DNA from: a virus
DNA: 47,528 nt
Virus record (IMG/VR): IMGVR_UViG_3300009370_000048
Span: 1 to 47,528 of that record
Strand: one strand, 5' to 3'
Positions 23,647 through 33,486 of the stretch are shown here, one piece after another; positions within the stretch are counted from its first letter, which is position 1, and every line of letters begins with the position of its first letter. Made by a program: the position numbers and the translations under genes. Under the pieces are notes generated by a model. It saw only the letters and a list, made by a program, of their open reading frames with translations. It made no database searches and was not told where the DNA came from.

Positions 23647-24663
23647 TTATATTCTAAATTTTTCACCTGGGTCTGTAAACATGCTTCCTATTGCTTGTTG
23701 AAACATTGGCATAATACCAACCCAATCCATTAGGTCTAAATCTTTTAAATCAAGAGCCTTTCCTTCTTGTAGATTTTTTATCCAAGATGCTAGCTCTGGT
23801 TTATATGAATCTGTGGGCGTGATACTTTGTGCTAAAGAAACAGGTTCAGTTCTTGTCGATGCATCTTTTATTATTGATGTAAAATCTTGATTTCCAGAAA
23901 ATGAAGGAATATTCGTTTTTGGAAAATTAATCTTCCCTCCACTTGGAGTAATAGCTAAAGTTTTGCTATAATCTATTATTCCTTTAGGTGATTGAGTAAA
24001 ATTAACATTGCCACTTGAAGGTTTTATATTTGGAGGCGTATATTGCGTTATGGGCTTAGTAGTCTTGAGGTCGAATCCAAAATCAGTTTTAAATTTTGGA
24101 GCATCAGTCAAACTTTCAGTTAAACTTTTGCCGCCTTCAACTAATTCTTCACCTTTAATTATATCTTTTCCTTTTTCTATTCCTCCAAGAGAATCTGCTA
24201 TTGTGCCTATTGCAAAGTTTGAGAGCGCTTTAGTCCCTGCTTTTAATGCGATATCTCCTGTGCCTACTTTTTTACTTCCAGCTTCAGCAAGATGCTCCTC
24301 AAATGTTGCTTTTTTATATCCTTTTTGAGTACCTGTTAGTCTTTTTAATTTGCTTATTAATTTATCATAGGCTCTTTTTTCATCATATCCTTCTATAGTT
24401 CCACTAACTGCTCCTATAATTCCAGAAGTAATTGGGTCAGTAAGCATAGAAATTACATTTAGAGTATCAGTAACTGGCTTATTTTTAGTGGCTCTTTTTT
24501 CAGAACCATACCAAACTCCACCAAGTAGCTCTTGTAATGATTCTAATCCTATTGCTTTTTGAAGCCTTGTTTCCGAAATAGTTGGCATTCCTAATCCCTC
24601 TAGCCCTGCTTTTAAATTTTGTTGAGGCCTTCTCATTTGATATGCTGATAGGTAATTCGCCAT
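23647..24663 (-). CDS. Putative internal virion protein, 338 aa
   Basis: The N-terminal half contains small-residue hydrophobic segments (SGIIGAVSGTIEG; FAIGTIADSLGGIEKG) and the second half is Pro/Ser/Thr-rich and probably extended. This composition resembles ejected core proteins. AAAAAGGAGAG precedes the ATG. First of a run of four such genes (24.7 to 13.7 kb). Function inferred from composition and place only. Confidence 0.55.
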   Translation of the reverse strand: MANYLSAYQMRRPQQNLKAGLEGLGMPTISETRLQKAIGLESLQELLGGVWYGSEKRATKNKPVTDTLNVISMLTDPITSGIIGAVSGTIEGYDEKRAYDKLISKLKRLTGTQKGYKKATFEEHLAEAGSKKVGTGDIALKAGTKALSNFAIGTIADSLGGIEKGKDIIKGEELVEGGKSLTESLTDAPKFKTDFGFDLKTTKPITQYTPPNIKPSSGNVNFTQSPKGIIDYSKTLAITPSGGKINFPKTNIPSFSGNQDFTSIIKDASTRTEPVSLAQSITPTDSYKPELASWIKNLQEGKALDLKDLDLMDWVGIMPMFQQAIGSMFTDPGEKFRI

Positions 24664-24739
24664 TTAATCTCTCCTTTTTTCTAAAATTCTTCTCTTAAAT
24701 ATATTAAATAATATCGTTATATACAAATCGGTTGCCATT

Positions 24740-25426
24740 TTAAAAATTGCACCCAAAAAATATTGAATTATCTGTTGCTGCTACACCTGCCCCATAATTT
24801 AATCTTGGGTCTCGACTTGTTCCTGATTGAGCATCTGTATACCAACCACTTACTGCACTATCTCCTAAACTTGCAATATCTAAAAAATCGTGGTCATATT
24901 CCATAACACATACCTTAAAGGTGTCTAAACTTACCATATCTGCTAAAGCAGTTGCATTAAAAGTAATAGCATTATATCCACTTGTAGTCCAAGTTGATAT
25001 TTCTGAAGAATATGCCAATCCACTAACTCCTGCAAGTGTACCTGTGCCACTAGCATCTGAAGCTGCAAGTTCTGTTGAAGCATTATATATAGCATCATAA
25101 TCAGCAGTAGACATTCCACCATCTGCATCAGCAGTAAGAGTGCTTTTCACAGCAATAAGGTCGCCTGAAGTCCATAGCCTTCCATATAATTCAAGTTTAC
25201 AATAAGTAGGTGTAACTGATATGCCTGAAGTATCAAATTCAAAAAAAGCTCTTGCTATTGCTCCAAGCGATGAACCTCTCGCTGATATGTAATCTATAGC
25301 AGCTCTTCCAATAGTGTTGGATGTATTAATTGTTGTGCCTGTTGTTGCTGACCTTGCATCTACAAAATTATTCCCAAGTCCAACCCATTGAATCCCTGCA
25401 TCTCTTGTAGGATATATATATGCCAT
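24740..25426 (-). CDS. Fibre-tip or adhesin-like virion protein, 228 aa
   Basis: A beta-rich Ser/Thr/Gly/Ala protein with almost no Lys. A core of ARAFFEFDTSG and CKLELYGRLW strands and a DPRLNYG ending recalls the DNRLRE-like jelly-roll arrangement of surface carbohydrate-binding modules. It directly follows the fibre and methyltransferase genes with a one-base TAATG overlap. Likely a tail-fibre tip or adhesin. Domain call is by pattern only. Confidence 0.55.
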   Translation of the reverse strand: MAYIYPTRDAGIQWVGLGNNFVDARSATTGTTINTSNTIGRAAIDYISARGSSLGAIARAFFEFDTSGISVTPTYCKLELYGRLWTSGDLIAVKSTLTADADGGMSTADYDAIYNASTELAASDASGTGTLAGVSGLAYSSEISTWTTSGYNAITFNATALADMVSLDTFKVCVMEYDHDFLDIASLGDSAVSGWYTDAQSGTSRDPRLNYGAGVAATDNSIFFGCNF

Positions 25427-25986
25427 TATAACTCAACCTTTGGCATATAATAACTAGAAGATATATTTGTATATGAATTATTATCAGGATTTACAGATAT
25501 TTGTTCATAACTAACTGAATCAAATGAATTTGGATTATATTCTTCTTCATTATTATTCCAATAAGTTATCTTTGCTCCATCTTTAGCTTTATCTAATACA
25601 AATGATTTAAAATTATTTAAATTATTATCTCCAAATGTGTCTAAAAAGATTCCATCATAAATAGATAATCCATCTACATCATACCAATCTCCTTCAATAA
25701 TAACAACATTAGGTTTATCTTCTGCCCACACTTTTAACTTTTCAATAATCTGTGGGTGTATTTCAACTATTGTATGAGAATTAACATCCTGTGCCTGTAT
25801 ATAATCTGCACAAATACCCATACCAAATCCTATCTCAAGTATATCACCTTTATTGTGACATATAAATTCTGCACTCTTTTCCATAATAGGTGCTTCCCAA
25901 TCCATCATCACTTCAAGTTCCAAATAATTACTTATATCTACTATTTTATTATCAAAAAACTCTAATATATTATCTTTAAATGCCAT
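25426..25986 (-). CDS. Guanidinoacetate N-methyltransferase-like enzyme
   Basis: A SAM-dependent methyltransferase with features of the GAMT/Rmt2 group rather than a generic one: VMMDWEAPIM (26-35) before motif I, SAM-binding ILEIGFGMGI (49-58), acidic IVEIH (73-77), and FLDTFGD (114-120). In GAMT the equivalent Glu (here Glu31) and Asp (here Asp116) bind the guanidino group. Substrates in the family are guanidinoacetate or protein arginine side chains. Coupled by TAATG on both sides to fibre genes, so it may modify virion or host-surface arginine/guanidino groups. Substrate is inference. Confidence 0.8.
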   Translation of the reverse strand: MAFKDNILEFFDNKIVDISNYLELEVMMDWEAPIMEKSAEFICHNKGDILEIGFGMGICADYIQAQDVNSHTIVEIHPQIIEKLKVWAEDKPNVVIIEGDWYDVDGLSIYDGIFLDTFGDNNLNNFKSFVLDKAKDGAKITYWNNNEEEYNPNSFDSVSYEQISVNPDNNSYTNISSSYYMPKVEL

Positions 25987-27356
25987 TAGAATTGAAAGTC
26001 CAAAGTTGCAACACCATAAGCTATTTCATTATCTGCATCCCAAAATATTGAAATAATATCAACGTGATTAGCATCTGTTGTTAATGTGGGGTTACTTCCA
26101 CCTGCAAATTTAACTGTTGAACTACCATTTGCTGCTGCACCACCACTATCATATGCTAAATAATTAGTTATAAGCCTACTTCCTGTTCCATCTTGTTTTA
26201 ACATTAATACAAAATTCCCTGAAGTTGCAGGAAATGAAAGATTTAAATTAGTTATGTTTCCACTTCCAAAAGTTACAAATTGTTTATTACCATCTTTAAA
26301 ATATACATTAGTATTAGTTCCATTATAAGTAGGTGTAACTAAATCAAAACCTACACCACATCCATCAAACTCAACGTGACCATCAGGTTCTATATTTAAA
26401 TGCCCAGCAGAAGCAGCAGTATCTTTTGTTTGTATCGTTGTTTCAGCATTTGCTCTTACATCTATAAGAAAATAGTCATCTGTACTTGCACCACCTGCTT
26501 CAAACATCCACATTCTTGATTTTGAAGCTGTGGCATCAAGTTTTATAAATGTATCGCCATCTGTTTTTAGATGTATCTCCTCTCCTGCTACATCTAATGT
26601 TATATCTCCACTTGAATCAAATGTTAAATCACCTGATATAATTGTATCTAAAGATGATATAGTTAAATCCCCACTTGAATATGTAACATCTGATAAATCA
26701 TTTAATGCACCGACATTACTTGTTCCTGCTCCTATATCTGACCTTACTTCTGATGCACTTCTTCCTTCAAATGTTGTTCCGTTAACTCTAATAAAATCAT
26801 CATCTACTATACCAGCCCCACACTTAGTAATATTAGTATCAGATATTCCAAATGTTAAAGAAGCCTGACCACCTATATAAGATAATAAATTAGCACCTGT
26901 AACATATTTAACAGTTCCGCTATCACTTGTTAAAAATTTATCAGTATCACTCCCTACTTCAGATATATTATTTATTGTTAAGCCACTACTACTTAAAGCG
27001 GCTAAATCAGCGGAATCATCTTTAAATGCAATATCACCCCCACCTGCATTTAATTCTATATCTCCATTAGAATCTAATGTAAAATCTTTATTAGTATTAT
27101 ATTCTTGTTTTGTTAATGTAGCATCCCCTAATCTTAATTTATTAACAGATAAATCTCTTATTGATGTTTTCTCTAATTTTCTTAATTCTTCAAGTTTGCT
27201 TGTAGCATACCATTCTCCCCTTGATTTAACACAAAGATACGAACCCTTTCCTTGAATAGTAGATAAAACAATATCTCCGTCTTTTCCTAATGATTTAGAT
27301 GGAAGGCTTGATAATACTCTTGTTCTCGAAGCCTTATTATAAAGCTCTCCTGACAT
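25986..27356 (-). CDS. Tail fibre-like protein, 456 aa
   Basis: A repetitive beta-strand protein: repeats such as LTISSLDTIISGDLTFDSSGD and short Asp/Gly/Ser-rich strands occupy about 90-270, as in trimeric fibres of environmental phages; the C-terminal part (about 320-456) looks like a compact receptor-binding or decoration domain (VKFAGGSNPTLT). The N-terminal 80 residues probably attach to the tail. TAATG coupling with both neighbours. Confidence 0.7.
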   Translation of the reverse strand: MSGELYNKASRTRVLSSLPSKSLGKDGDIVLSTIQGKGSYLCVKSRGEWYATSKLEELRKLEKTSIRDLSVNKLRLGDATLTKQEYNTNKDFTLDSNGDIELNAGGGDIAFKDDSADLAALSSSGLTINNISEVGSDTDKFLTSDSGTVKYVTGANLLSYIGGQASLTFGISDTNITKCGAGIVDDDFIRVNGTTFEGRSASEVRSDIGAGTSNVGALNDLSDVTYSSGDLTISSLDTIISGDLTFDSSGDITLDVAGEEIHLKTDGDTFIKLDATASKSRMWMFEAGGASTDDYFLIDVRANAETTIQTKDTAASAGHLNIEPDGHVEFDGCGVGFDLVTPTYNGTNTNVYFKDGNKQFVTFGSGNITNLNLSFPATSGNFVLMLKQDGTGSRLITNYLAYDSGGAAANGSSTVKFAGGSNPTLTTDANHVDIISIFWDADNEIAYGVATLDFQF

Positions 27357-30300
27357 TATTTTACTCTTTTTGTTCTGTAAATAATAGAAAAATCATTGAT
27401 TTCAAATCCACTAAGAAGCGTTGCAGTTCCTGAAAATTCTAATTGAAATGAATATATATTATTAATAGATGATGGTGGTTTTAATATTGCTGTCGTCCAT
27501 CCGCTTGATGCGGTTAGTCCCGTTGCTGCTGCGTAATTCGTACTATTATCACTAAATGCCGTATAAGATGTCCCTCCATTTGTTGTATATTTAACAAGAA
27601 TATTTGAATTACTTCCAGAGCCAGTTTTATAAGTAACGTAAACTTTATATATCTTTTTTCTTACAGATGGTTGACCAAAATCATAATCTTTTGTTTTGAA
27701 ATTAAAAACATCATTTGTTCCTGCACTATTTACAACAGGAGAATCATCCCATTTATATATAGCGTTAACAACTGGAGATGATTCATTTTTTGAATAATAT
27801 AACACATCTCCATTTTTATCATTAATAAGATTGGAATGAGTTATAGTACCTCCTGCACCTGTATCTGATAATTCTTTTTGGAAACAAAATGTCCATCCTT
27901 GTGAAACAAAATCATATTGCCACACAGTAGGGAAAGAAGTATTAGCATAACTATGAACTCTCCAAAATACTAATAATTTTTTTGTTGATTTAATATAAGC
28001 TATTGCTGGAATATCTGAATCAGATACAAGCCAATAATTATTACTAATAGCTGATTGAAATGATTCTGTTCCTATTTTATTATCAATAAGATTTATTATT
28101 TTTTGCCCATTATATATATAACATCCACTTGAATTTGCCCAAGCAATACCAAATGGAGTTTTTGTTACTTGACATTGTTTTGCAACTCCAACATTATCAA
28201 ATATGTCTTCAAGAAATTCATATTCTCCAGATGTATTAATAACGAATACTTTTCGCTTTTTAAACTGCAATAATTTATCTTTATAGTATTCGAGAGCTGT
28301 TATTTCATCTCCATCATTAATTTCAACATCAATAAAATTTGTAGATGGGAGTACATTGTATTTGCCTATTACGGATTTAATCATTCTATCACCATAAACA
28401 ACTCCATTTTGCTTTATATTTCCAACATATAACTTATTATTAGCGACAACTGATGTTTTATATCTACATGTTAATAGATTGTTATTAGTTAATAATCCAT
28501 CATCTTGCGATACAAAAGTTTGAGATTCATAGCTATCAATTTCATTATAATTAGCCAAATGTTCTCTTTCTAATGTCCACATTCTACATTGCTCATTTGG
28601 TTTGCTTGCTCCATCTACCTTTTTATTTGATGTAGTTGAATGCAATAATCCAGTTTCGTGGTCTACAAAAAATTGTAAATACCATACATCAGATTCATTG
28701 CTCTTCATATAAAATTTTGTTTTTTTAATAAATTTATTATGCAATATACTATGAGCAATATCAACTGTTATTGTAGGAGAATATCCTAATGTTATTGAAC
28801 CAGCCCCACTAGCAGAAGAACCTATTTCATCATTTTTATTTTGATTTAATGCTGATTCTTCATCAAATATATTCACACTTGTTGTTGCTATTCTAAATAC
28901 TCTTTCACCCCATCCAAATGCCTCAACTCCAGAAGGAGCTGCAAAATTAAAATTAACAATACAGTTATCATCAACTGATATTTGGTCGGTTTGTGTTCCA
29001 GTATCATAACTTGAATCATAAAATTCAACATTAAGCTGCTCAACTATAATTCTTTCCCATCTTGCTGCCGTTGGTGCGTGATTGTCTCCTGGTTGCCAAG
29101 TAGTATTTCCTGAGGTTCCGCCAGTGTAATGAGCCGCACTACTATTTCCTATTTTTCGAAAACATAATTTTGTTGTATTGCTAAAACCAAGTGGTTCTAC
29201 TGTGACTATTAAATCATCCGTTGATTTGATGTTGTCACTTTCTGGAAAATCGATAGTTGTTTCACATATAGCTGTAGCTTTTGCCATTTTTTCACCTTCC
29301 CCTCCTTCTTCAAGTGGAGAATTAAATGTTCTTGGAATAGTGCTAGAAGAAGATTCATGATATTTAACCCCACCTTCATGGTCTCCTTTGCCTATTTCAA
29401 CACTTTTAAAAGTGCCTTCTTGTTGAGGGAAATTACCAGCTGGATTAGACGATGGTGTATGACCTCCATCACATGCTATTTGCTGATAACTTATATCTTG
29501 ACTGCTTGTATTAAGGTAAGTTGTATTTATAGTTCCATTAGTTATAATTTCACTATTAATGGGATTTCCATTTTCATCTTCATTCTTTAATTTCCAAGCT
29601 TTAATCTCAAAATAATGAACAGTTTCATTTTTTAATTTATTATCATTGCTATCTGAAAATCTGCATTGAAACTCGTGACGAAATCTTAAATTCACTTTTG
29701 CAACATTTCCAGCTCCTGAAAAAGTATCATTCATTCCCGCAGTTGTATTTACGGCATCGTTTCCTTGAATCCAAAATAATGCAACAGGGATTCTTCCAGT
29801 AGCACTTCTAAAGCCATTATTATCATCACCATCATCTCCAATACCTCTTGTAGTTGGATGAGTTGTAGAATAATCGGTTTCTGTATCTAGCAAGGCATGA
29901 ATCCCGCCAATTGTATCTGAGGGGGTTCTTGCAGTTGTTCCTGAATTTATATCAGTCGCATATTGCAAAAGTATTCCAAAAGTATCTATTCTATCCATAT
30001 CCCAATTTGTAGAACGACCATCAACAACTATAGCTCCTTTTCTATGTAATCCAGAATACAGTGTATTTATATATCCAACACCATCAAAAACACTTCCAGA
30101 AAATCCATCAACACCCTCACTTTTAGCTATAACACTAGGAGCTGTTGGAAGACTATATTGCTGAAACCTCCAACCATAATCAAAATATTTATTTAATAAT
30201 CTTCTACTATATCTATATATCAATAAATTGGGATTATCATTTGCAAAATTTGAATCAGATATTTTGAGCATACCATTTATATAATCATACACAGGTCTAG

Positions 30301-32155
30301 AATTTAATCCCGCCCACACTATTGATTTCTTATCCCAATTTTCAGTTGCCTCAGAATACATATTAATAGAAGAATTAGATGCATTATTATCTGTTAATAA
30401 TACAATATTATCTGTTTCTTCTGCCACAAGTCTTATATTATCCACATACACAGTTTGGCTATTTGCAGATGTTGTACTTCCATCGGTTGCTACTGCACTT
30501 GCTCTATGTGCGGCATAACCAAAATTAATTCTTAATTTCCAATTAGCACTATCAGCAGTTCCTTCTGGCACTTTAAATCTCATTGAGTAAGTGCTCCAAT
30601 TTTTGATACCCTCTGATAAATATGGATTAGCTCCAGTTCCATTATAAGACATAGTAACTAAATCATTTACTGCTCTTCTAACCCATGCCCCAGAAACCCT
30701 TGCTGTGGAATTTGCCTTAATTGGAGCAAATCTTATTTCGGTATCTATCTCTGTTCCTGTAGATGTAGGAACAGTAAAATTCACATATTTAAATTGTTTT
30801 TTGCCAAATACTTCAAAATTATCAACTTCTTCATTTACAAATTTATATGTTGTTTCTCCTCCTGTTCCTGGAAGAATCTGCCAATCAATTATGGGAACAT
30901 CATTATCTGCATCATGAACAGAATAAGCTATTCCATCAGTTGATGCATATACAAATGAAAAATGATGAGGGGTATCTTCTAATAAATCCATCTCTGTACT
31001 TTTCATATATGCAGATGGGCCACTTTCATCAAATGTAAAACCTTCAGCTGATACCATCTTTAATGTTCCATTACTATCTCCTCCAAAGCAGTTTGCAGAT
31101 GTGTCTTCTGTCGGTGTTAAATGACTAGAACTATCTACTTCAGTCCATTCATGATTTATATCATCATCAAAATCTCCATTAGCAAGATAATTATGCCCTA
31201 ATTTAAGATATGAAGCAGATGTTGTAGATAATAAAACAGGTTTTTCTCCATCTGAAAATAATCCTAAATCTACATCATCATTATATAAATATACCCACGG
31301 AACTATGTCAAGTATTGATGTTACAGTACCATCAGACACAACGCCATCAGATACATGTCCGTGCCATTTTCTTGCTGCTGCAACATCAAAAGAGAATGAA
31401 TATTCAACCCCTGCTTTAAGTGTTAATGATGAAGAATCGTTAGCTTTGCCTCTATATTGTATCCATCCTAATGCTGCGCTGTTTCTTGATGATATTGTCG
31501 CTGTTTTTGATATTAGATAATTATTTGTTTCATATTCGCCACTACTAGATATGCCTGCTGGATAATTTGTTGTACTTCCATCTGTAATCCAATCAATATC
31601 AGGAGCACTTGTACTTGAACCAAAACTTCCATTGGCAGCTTCATCTGGCCCCCATCTATAAATTCTATATTTAGAGTCTGTGCTTAGACCAGAAGCAAAT
31701 GCTTCGTGGCTTAAAGTTCTATCGGAATAATTATAATCTGTAATTTGTCTTGTTTGTCCAGCTTGAGTTCCTTCATATATAAATAAACTCATATTATTGT
31801 AATAATCATTAGCTAAGCTGTAAGTATCTGTGGCCTCTAATACAAAAGATGTAGAATTAGTAACACTTGAAACTGTTCCTGTTTCGATTCCTACGTTGAA
31901 ATCTGAATCAAGATAGTTGAATGTATAATCAGTTGCAAAACTAAATAAACCATATCCAGTTTCTTGATTTGAATTGCTATGAGATGTTAATGTAGATATA
32001 CTTTGCTTTCCTCCTCCTGTATACCTTACAATACCAGTTTTATCTAAGGCTGCATTCCAATTTTGAGCAAATTCATTATCTTTAATATCTCTTGCATCTG
32101 AAAAAGAATTAACACCTCCTCTAAAATCTGTTATTTTTAATACTTGTTTAGGCAT
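27356..32155 (-). CDS. Large tail/nozzle protein, 1599 aa
   Basis: The N-terminus KITDFRGGVNSFSDARDI followed by a Gly-rich strand is typical of phage tail-hub, nozzle or DNA-stabilisation proteins. A long middle (about 180-1150) is beta-rich with Ser/Thr/Gly repeats resembling carbohydrate-binding jelly rolls. The region about 1240-1450 has repeated strands (NNKLYVGNIKQNG; LLQFKKRKVFVINTSGEYEFL; CYIYNGQKI) suggesting a beta propeller as in P22 gp10-like proteins. Probably closes the tail and carries insertions for host contact. Starts inside the end of the 52-aa gene (8-base overlap). Confidence 0.7.
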   Translation of the reverse strand: MPKQVLKITDFRGGVNSFSDARDIKDNEFAQNWNAALDKTGIVRYTGGGKQSISTLTSHSNSNQETGYGLFSFATDYTFNYLDSDFNVGIETGTVSSVTNSTSFVLEATDTYSLANDYYNNMSLFIYEGTQAGQTRQITDYNYSDRTLSHEAFASGLSTDSKYRIYRWGPDEAANGSFGSSTSAPDIDWITDGSTTNYPAGISSSGEYETNNYLISKTATISSRNSAALGWIQYRGKANDSSSLTLKAGVEYSFSFDVAAARKWHGHVSDGVVSDGTVTSILDIVPWVYLYNDDVDLGLFSDGEKPVLLSTTSASYLKLGHNYLANGDFDDDINHEWTEVDSSSHLTPTEDTSANCFGGDSNGTLKMVSAEGFTFDESGPSAYMKSTEMDLLEDTPHHFSFVYASTDGIAYSVHDADNDVPIIDWQILPGTGGETTYKFVNEEVDNFEVFGKKQFKYVNFTVPTSTGTEIDTEIRFAPIKANSTARVSGAWVRRAVNDLVTMSYNGTGANPYLSEGIKNWSTYSMRFKVPEGTADSANWKLRINFGYAAHRASAVATDGSTTSANSQTVYVDNIRLVAEETDNIVLLTDNNASNSSINMYSEATENWDKKSIVWAGLNSRPVYDYINGMLKISDSNFANDNPNLLIYRYSRRLLNKYFDYGWRFQQYSLPTAPSVIAKSEGVDGFSGSVFDGVGYINTLYSGLHRKGAIVVDGRSTNWDMDRIDTFGILLQYATDINSGTTARTPSDTIGGIHALLDTETDYSTTHPTTRGIGDDGDDNNGFRSATGRIPVALFWIQGNDAVNTTAGMNDTFSGAGNVAKVNLRFRHEFQCRFSDSNDNKLKNETVHYFEIKAWKLKNEDENGNPINSEIITNGTINTTYLNTSSQDISYQQIACDGGHTPSSNPAGNFPQQEGTFKSVEIGKGDHEGGVKYHESSSSTIPRTFNSPLEEGGEGEKMAKATAICETTIDFPESDNIKSTDDLIVTVEPLGFSNTTKLCFRKIGNSSAAHYTGGTSGNTTWQPGDNHAPTAARWERIIVEQLNVEFYDSSYDTGTQTDQISVDDNCIVNFNFAAPSGVEAFGWGERVFRIATTSVNIFDEESALNQNKNDEIGSSASGAGSITLGYSPTITVDIAHSILHNKFIKKTKFYMKSNESDVWYLQFFVDHETGLLHSTTSNKKVDGASKPNEQCRMWTLEREHLANYNEIDSYESQTFVSQDDGLLTNNNLLTCRYKTSVVANNKLYVGNIKQNGVVYGDRMIKSVIGKYNVLPSTNFIDVEINDGDEITALEYYKDKLLQFKKRKVFVINTSGEYEFLEDIFDNVGVAKQCQVTKTPFGIAWANSSGCYIYNGQKIINLIDNKIGTESFQSAISNNYWLVSDSDIPAIAYIKSTKKLLVFWRVHSYANTSFPTVWQYDFVSQGWTFCFQKELSDTGAGGTITHSNLINDKNGDVLYYSKNESSPVVNAIYKWDDSPVVNSAGTNDVFNFKTKDYDFGQPSVRKKIYKVYVTYKTGSGSNSNILVKYTTNGGTSYTAFSDNSTNYAAATGLTASSGWTTAILKPPSSINNIYSFQLEFSGTATLLSGFEINDFSIIYRTKRVK

Positions 32156-32306
32156 CGTTTAATGCTTTTTTAACTTCGTTCCATATCTTGTCATCTAAGT
32201 CATTTTCACTTCTTCCAACGACCCAGTCACCTAATTTTAATAAAATAGCTATTAAAACTTTTTGACTCAATAACCTTGTTGCTACGGCTGTTAATATTGC
32301 ACTCAT
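32148..32306 (-). CDS. Small membrane-active protein, 52 aa
   Basis: Residues 3-27 (AILTAVATRLLSQKVLIAIL region) are hydrophobic or amphipathic and the C-terminus is charged (DDKIWNEVKKALND). ATAGGAGAAAGT precedes the ATG. Last member of a five-gene cluster of tiny membrane proteins; holin or holin-accessory role inferred from company. Not recognised. Confidence 0.55.
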   Translation of the reverse strand: MSAILTAVATRLLSQKVLIAILLKLGDWVVGRSENDLDDKIWNEVKKALNDA

Positions 32307-32314
32307 ACTTTCTC

Positions 32315-32440
32315 CTATTTTTTATTATCATTTTGATACATCATGTATCCTAAAGCAAATGTAGTCATAAAACCTGTCATAAAATAAATTAAGTCTCTTA
32401 TTAGGCCCATTAAATCAAACTCTAATAAAAGACCTTCCAT
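32315..32440 (-). CDS. Tiny membrane protein, 41 aa
   Basis: One long hydrophobic segment (about residues 10-35, rich in Met, Leu, Phe and Gly) and a polar QNDNKK tail. It starts on the stop codon of the XhlA-like gene (TGATG). Probably part of the lysis set. Not recognised. Confidence 0.5.
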   Translation of the reverse strand: MEGLLLEFDLMGLIRDLIYFMTGFMTTFALGYMMYQNDNKK

Positions 32441-32652
32441 CAGAGTAGTATTCCTACTAATGTAATTGCAACACTTAATATTGAAAATAGTGTTGCTCCT
32501 ATTGCTTTTAATTTTGTTATATTATTTTCTGCTTCATTTAAGCGTCCATTAACTTTTTCTAAATGTTCAAAATTTGCATCAACTTTTTCTTTTATATACA
32601 TAAGATGTGTCATTACACCATCTCTATAATCATTAATATTTTTTGTTTTCAT
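32440..32652 (-). CDS. XhlA-like lysis protein, 70 aa
   Basis: An N-terminal coiled coil (KEKVDANFEHLEKVNGRLNE) with a C-terminal membrane helix (AIGATLFSILSVAITLVGILL, split) and very short end is the layout of XhlA, a haemolysin-type protein that helps holins in phage lysis. Overlaps the upstream gene by 20 bases. Assignment by layout and coiled-coil pattern, not by search. Confidence 0.65.
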   Translation of the reverse strand: MKTKNINDYRDGVMTHLMYIKEKVDANFEHLEKVNGRLNEAENNITKLKAIGATLFSILSVAITLVGILL

Positions 32653-32941
32653 TTCTCTCTTGCATTCTTAAAAATTTGTCTTTGAGTCCATTTCCACTTA
32701 AAGCTGCTATGATTTCGACTAATGTTCTATAGCTGTTTTCTAATCCTTTTTGCTCTAACTGCATTTTTTTCTGTTGGTCTATTAACTTTACAAGTATTCC
32801 TGTGAGAGTATCAAAGGAACTTCTCATTTCTTTAGCTAGTTCATCTTGAATAAACTTATTCTGTTTCCATATAAAGAAACCGAAAGCTATTGCAACTACT
32901 ACGGGAATACCATATTGCTCTAGTATGTTTAACCAATCCAT
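32633..32941 (-). CDS. Holin-like membrane-anchored protein, 102 aa
   Basis: An N-terminal transmembrane helix (about 9-25, YGIPVVVAIAFGFFIW) is followed by Lys and a long helical domain with small C-terminal basic tail. This is the topology of BhlA-type small phage holins. GGAG six bases before the ATG. Holin is the most likely role given adjacency to the XhlA-like gene; a different membrane role cannot be excluded. Confidence 0.6.
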   Translation of the reverse strand: MDWLNILEQYGIPVVVAIAFGFFIWKQNKFIQDELAKEMRSSFDTLTGILVKLIDQQKKMQLEQKGLENSYRTLVEIIAALSGNGLKDKFLRMQERNENKKY

Positions 32942-33021
32942 AATCTACTCCATAAAAATAATCCAAGCATTACAAGCTTATCTAATAGCCATAAAAATAC
33001 TATAAGAGCATTTGTTTTCAT
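32929..33021 (-). CDS. Possible 30-aa membrane peptide
   Basis: ATG two bases after the previous stop opens MKTNALIVFLWLLDKLVMLG and ends within the next gene's start. It is almost all hydrophobic and fills the only gap between two genes. No clear ribosome binding site, so it may be translated by coupling or may not be a gene. Confidence 0.35.
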   Translation of the reverse strand: MKTNALIVFLWLLDKLVMLGLFLWSRLWIG

Positions 33022-33023
33022 TT

Positions 33024-33476
33024 TTAACTTGCTATTATTATTTCTAAATCACATGCACCTGTATCAGCTGTTGCCTCCATACTTACTATATCTGCATTAA
33101 CAGCTCCTGCATCTGCTGCATCTGCTGCGCTAAATGCCGTTTTGTGTCCCCATATAACAAAGCTATCACCTGCTGCTAATTTTAAAGCAACCTCATCAGC
33201 GTTAGCATCAGTTATTCTCAAGGTCACAAAATTACTACTATCGTGATTTGATACTCTTACATATTTAATTAAATCTTCATCGAAAGTACTTCCAGCCACA
33301 TTTGATGCATGAGTAGTATATAAAGTAATTTCAGATGTAGGACATGAAATAACTCTTTTAAATATATCATTTACAGTTATTGTTTGTGCTATAGATGTAG
33401 CCGTATCCATCACAGTTGTTCCAACATCAAGGGATTCGGTTATAGTTATAGTCATTGTTCCTGTGGCTATTGCCAT
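33024..33476 (-). CDS. Small beta-rich virion protein, 150 aa
   Basis: Ala/Thr/Asp-rich strands throughout (TMTITITESLDVGTTV; VTLRITDANADEVALKL) with no catalytic motif, similar in composition to the decoration-like proteins near the capsid gene. Strong AAGGAGAAATAA site. Likely an abundant structural protein; role unknown. Confidence 0.6.
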   Translation of the reverse strand: MAIATGTMTITITESLDVGTTVMDTATSIAQTITVNDIFKRVISCPTSEITLYTTHASNVAGSTFDEDLIKYVRVSNHDSSNFVTLRITDANADEVALKLAAGDSFVIWGHKTAFSAADAADAGAVNADIVSMEATADTGACDLEIIIAS

Positions 33477-33486
33477 TTATTTCTCC

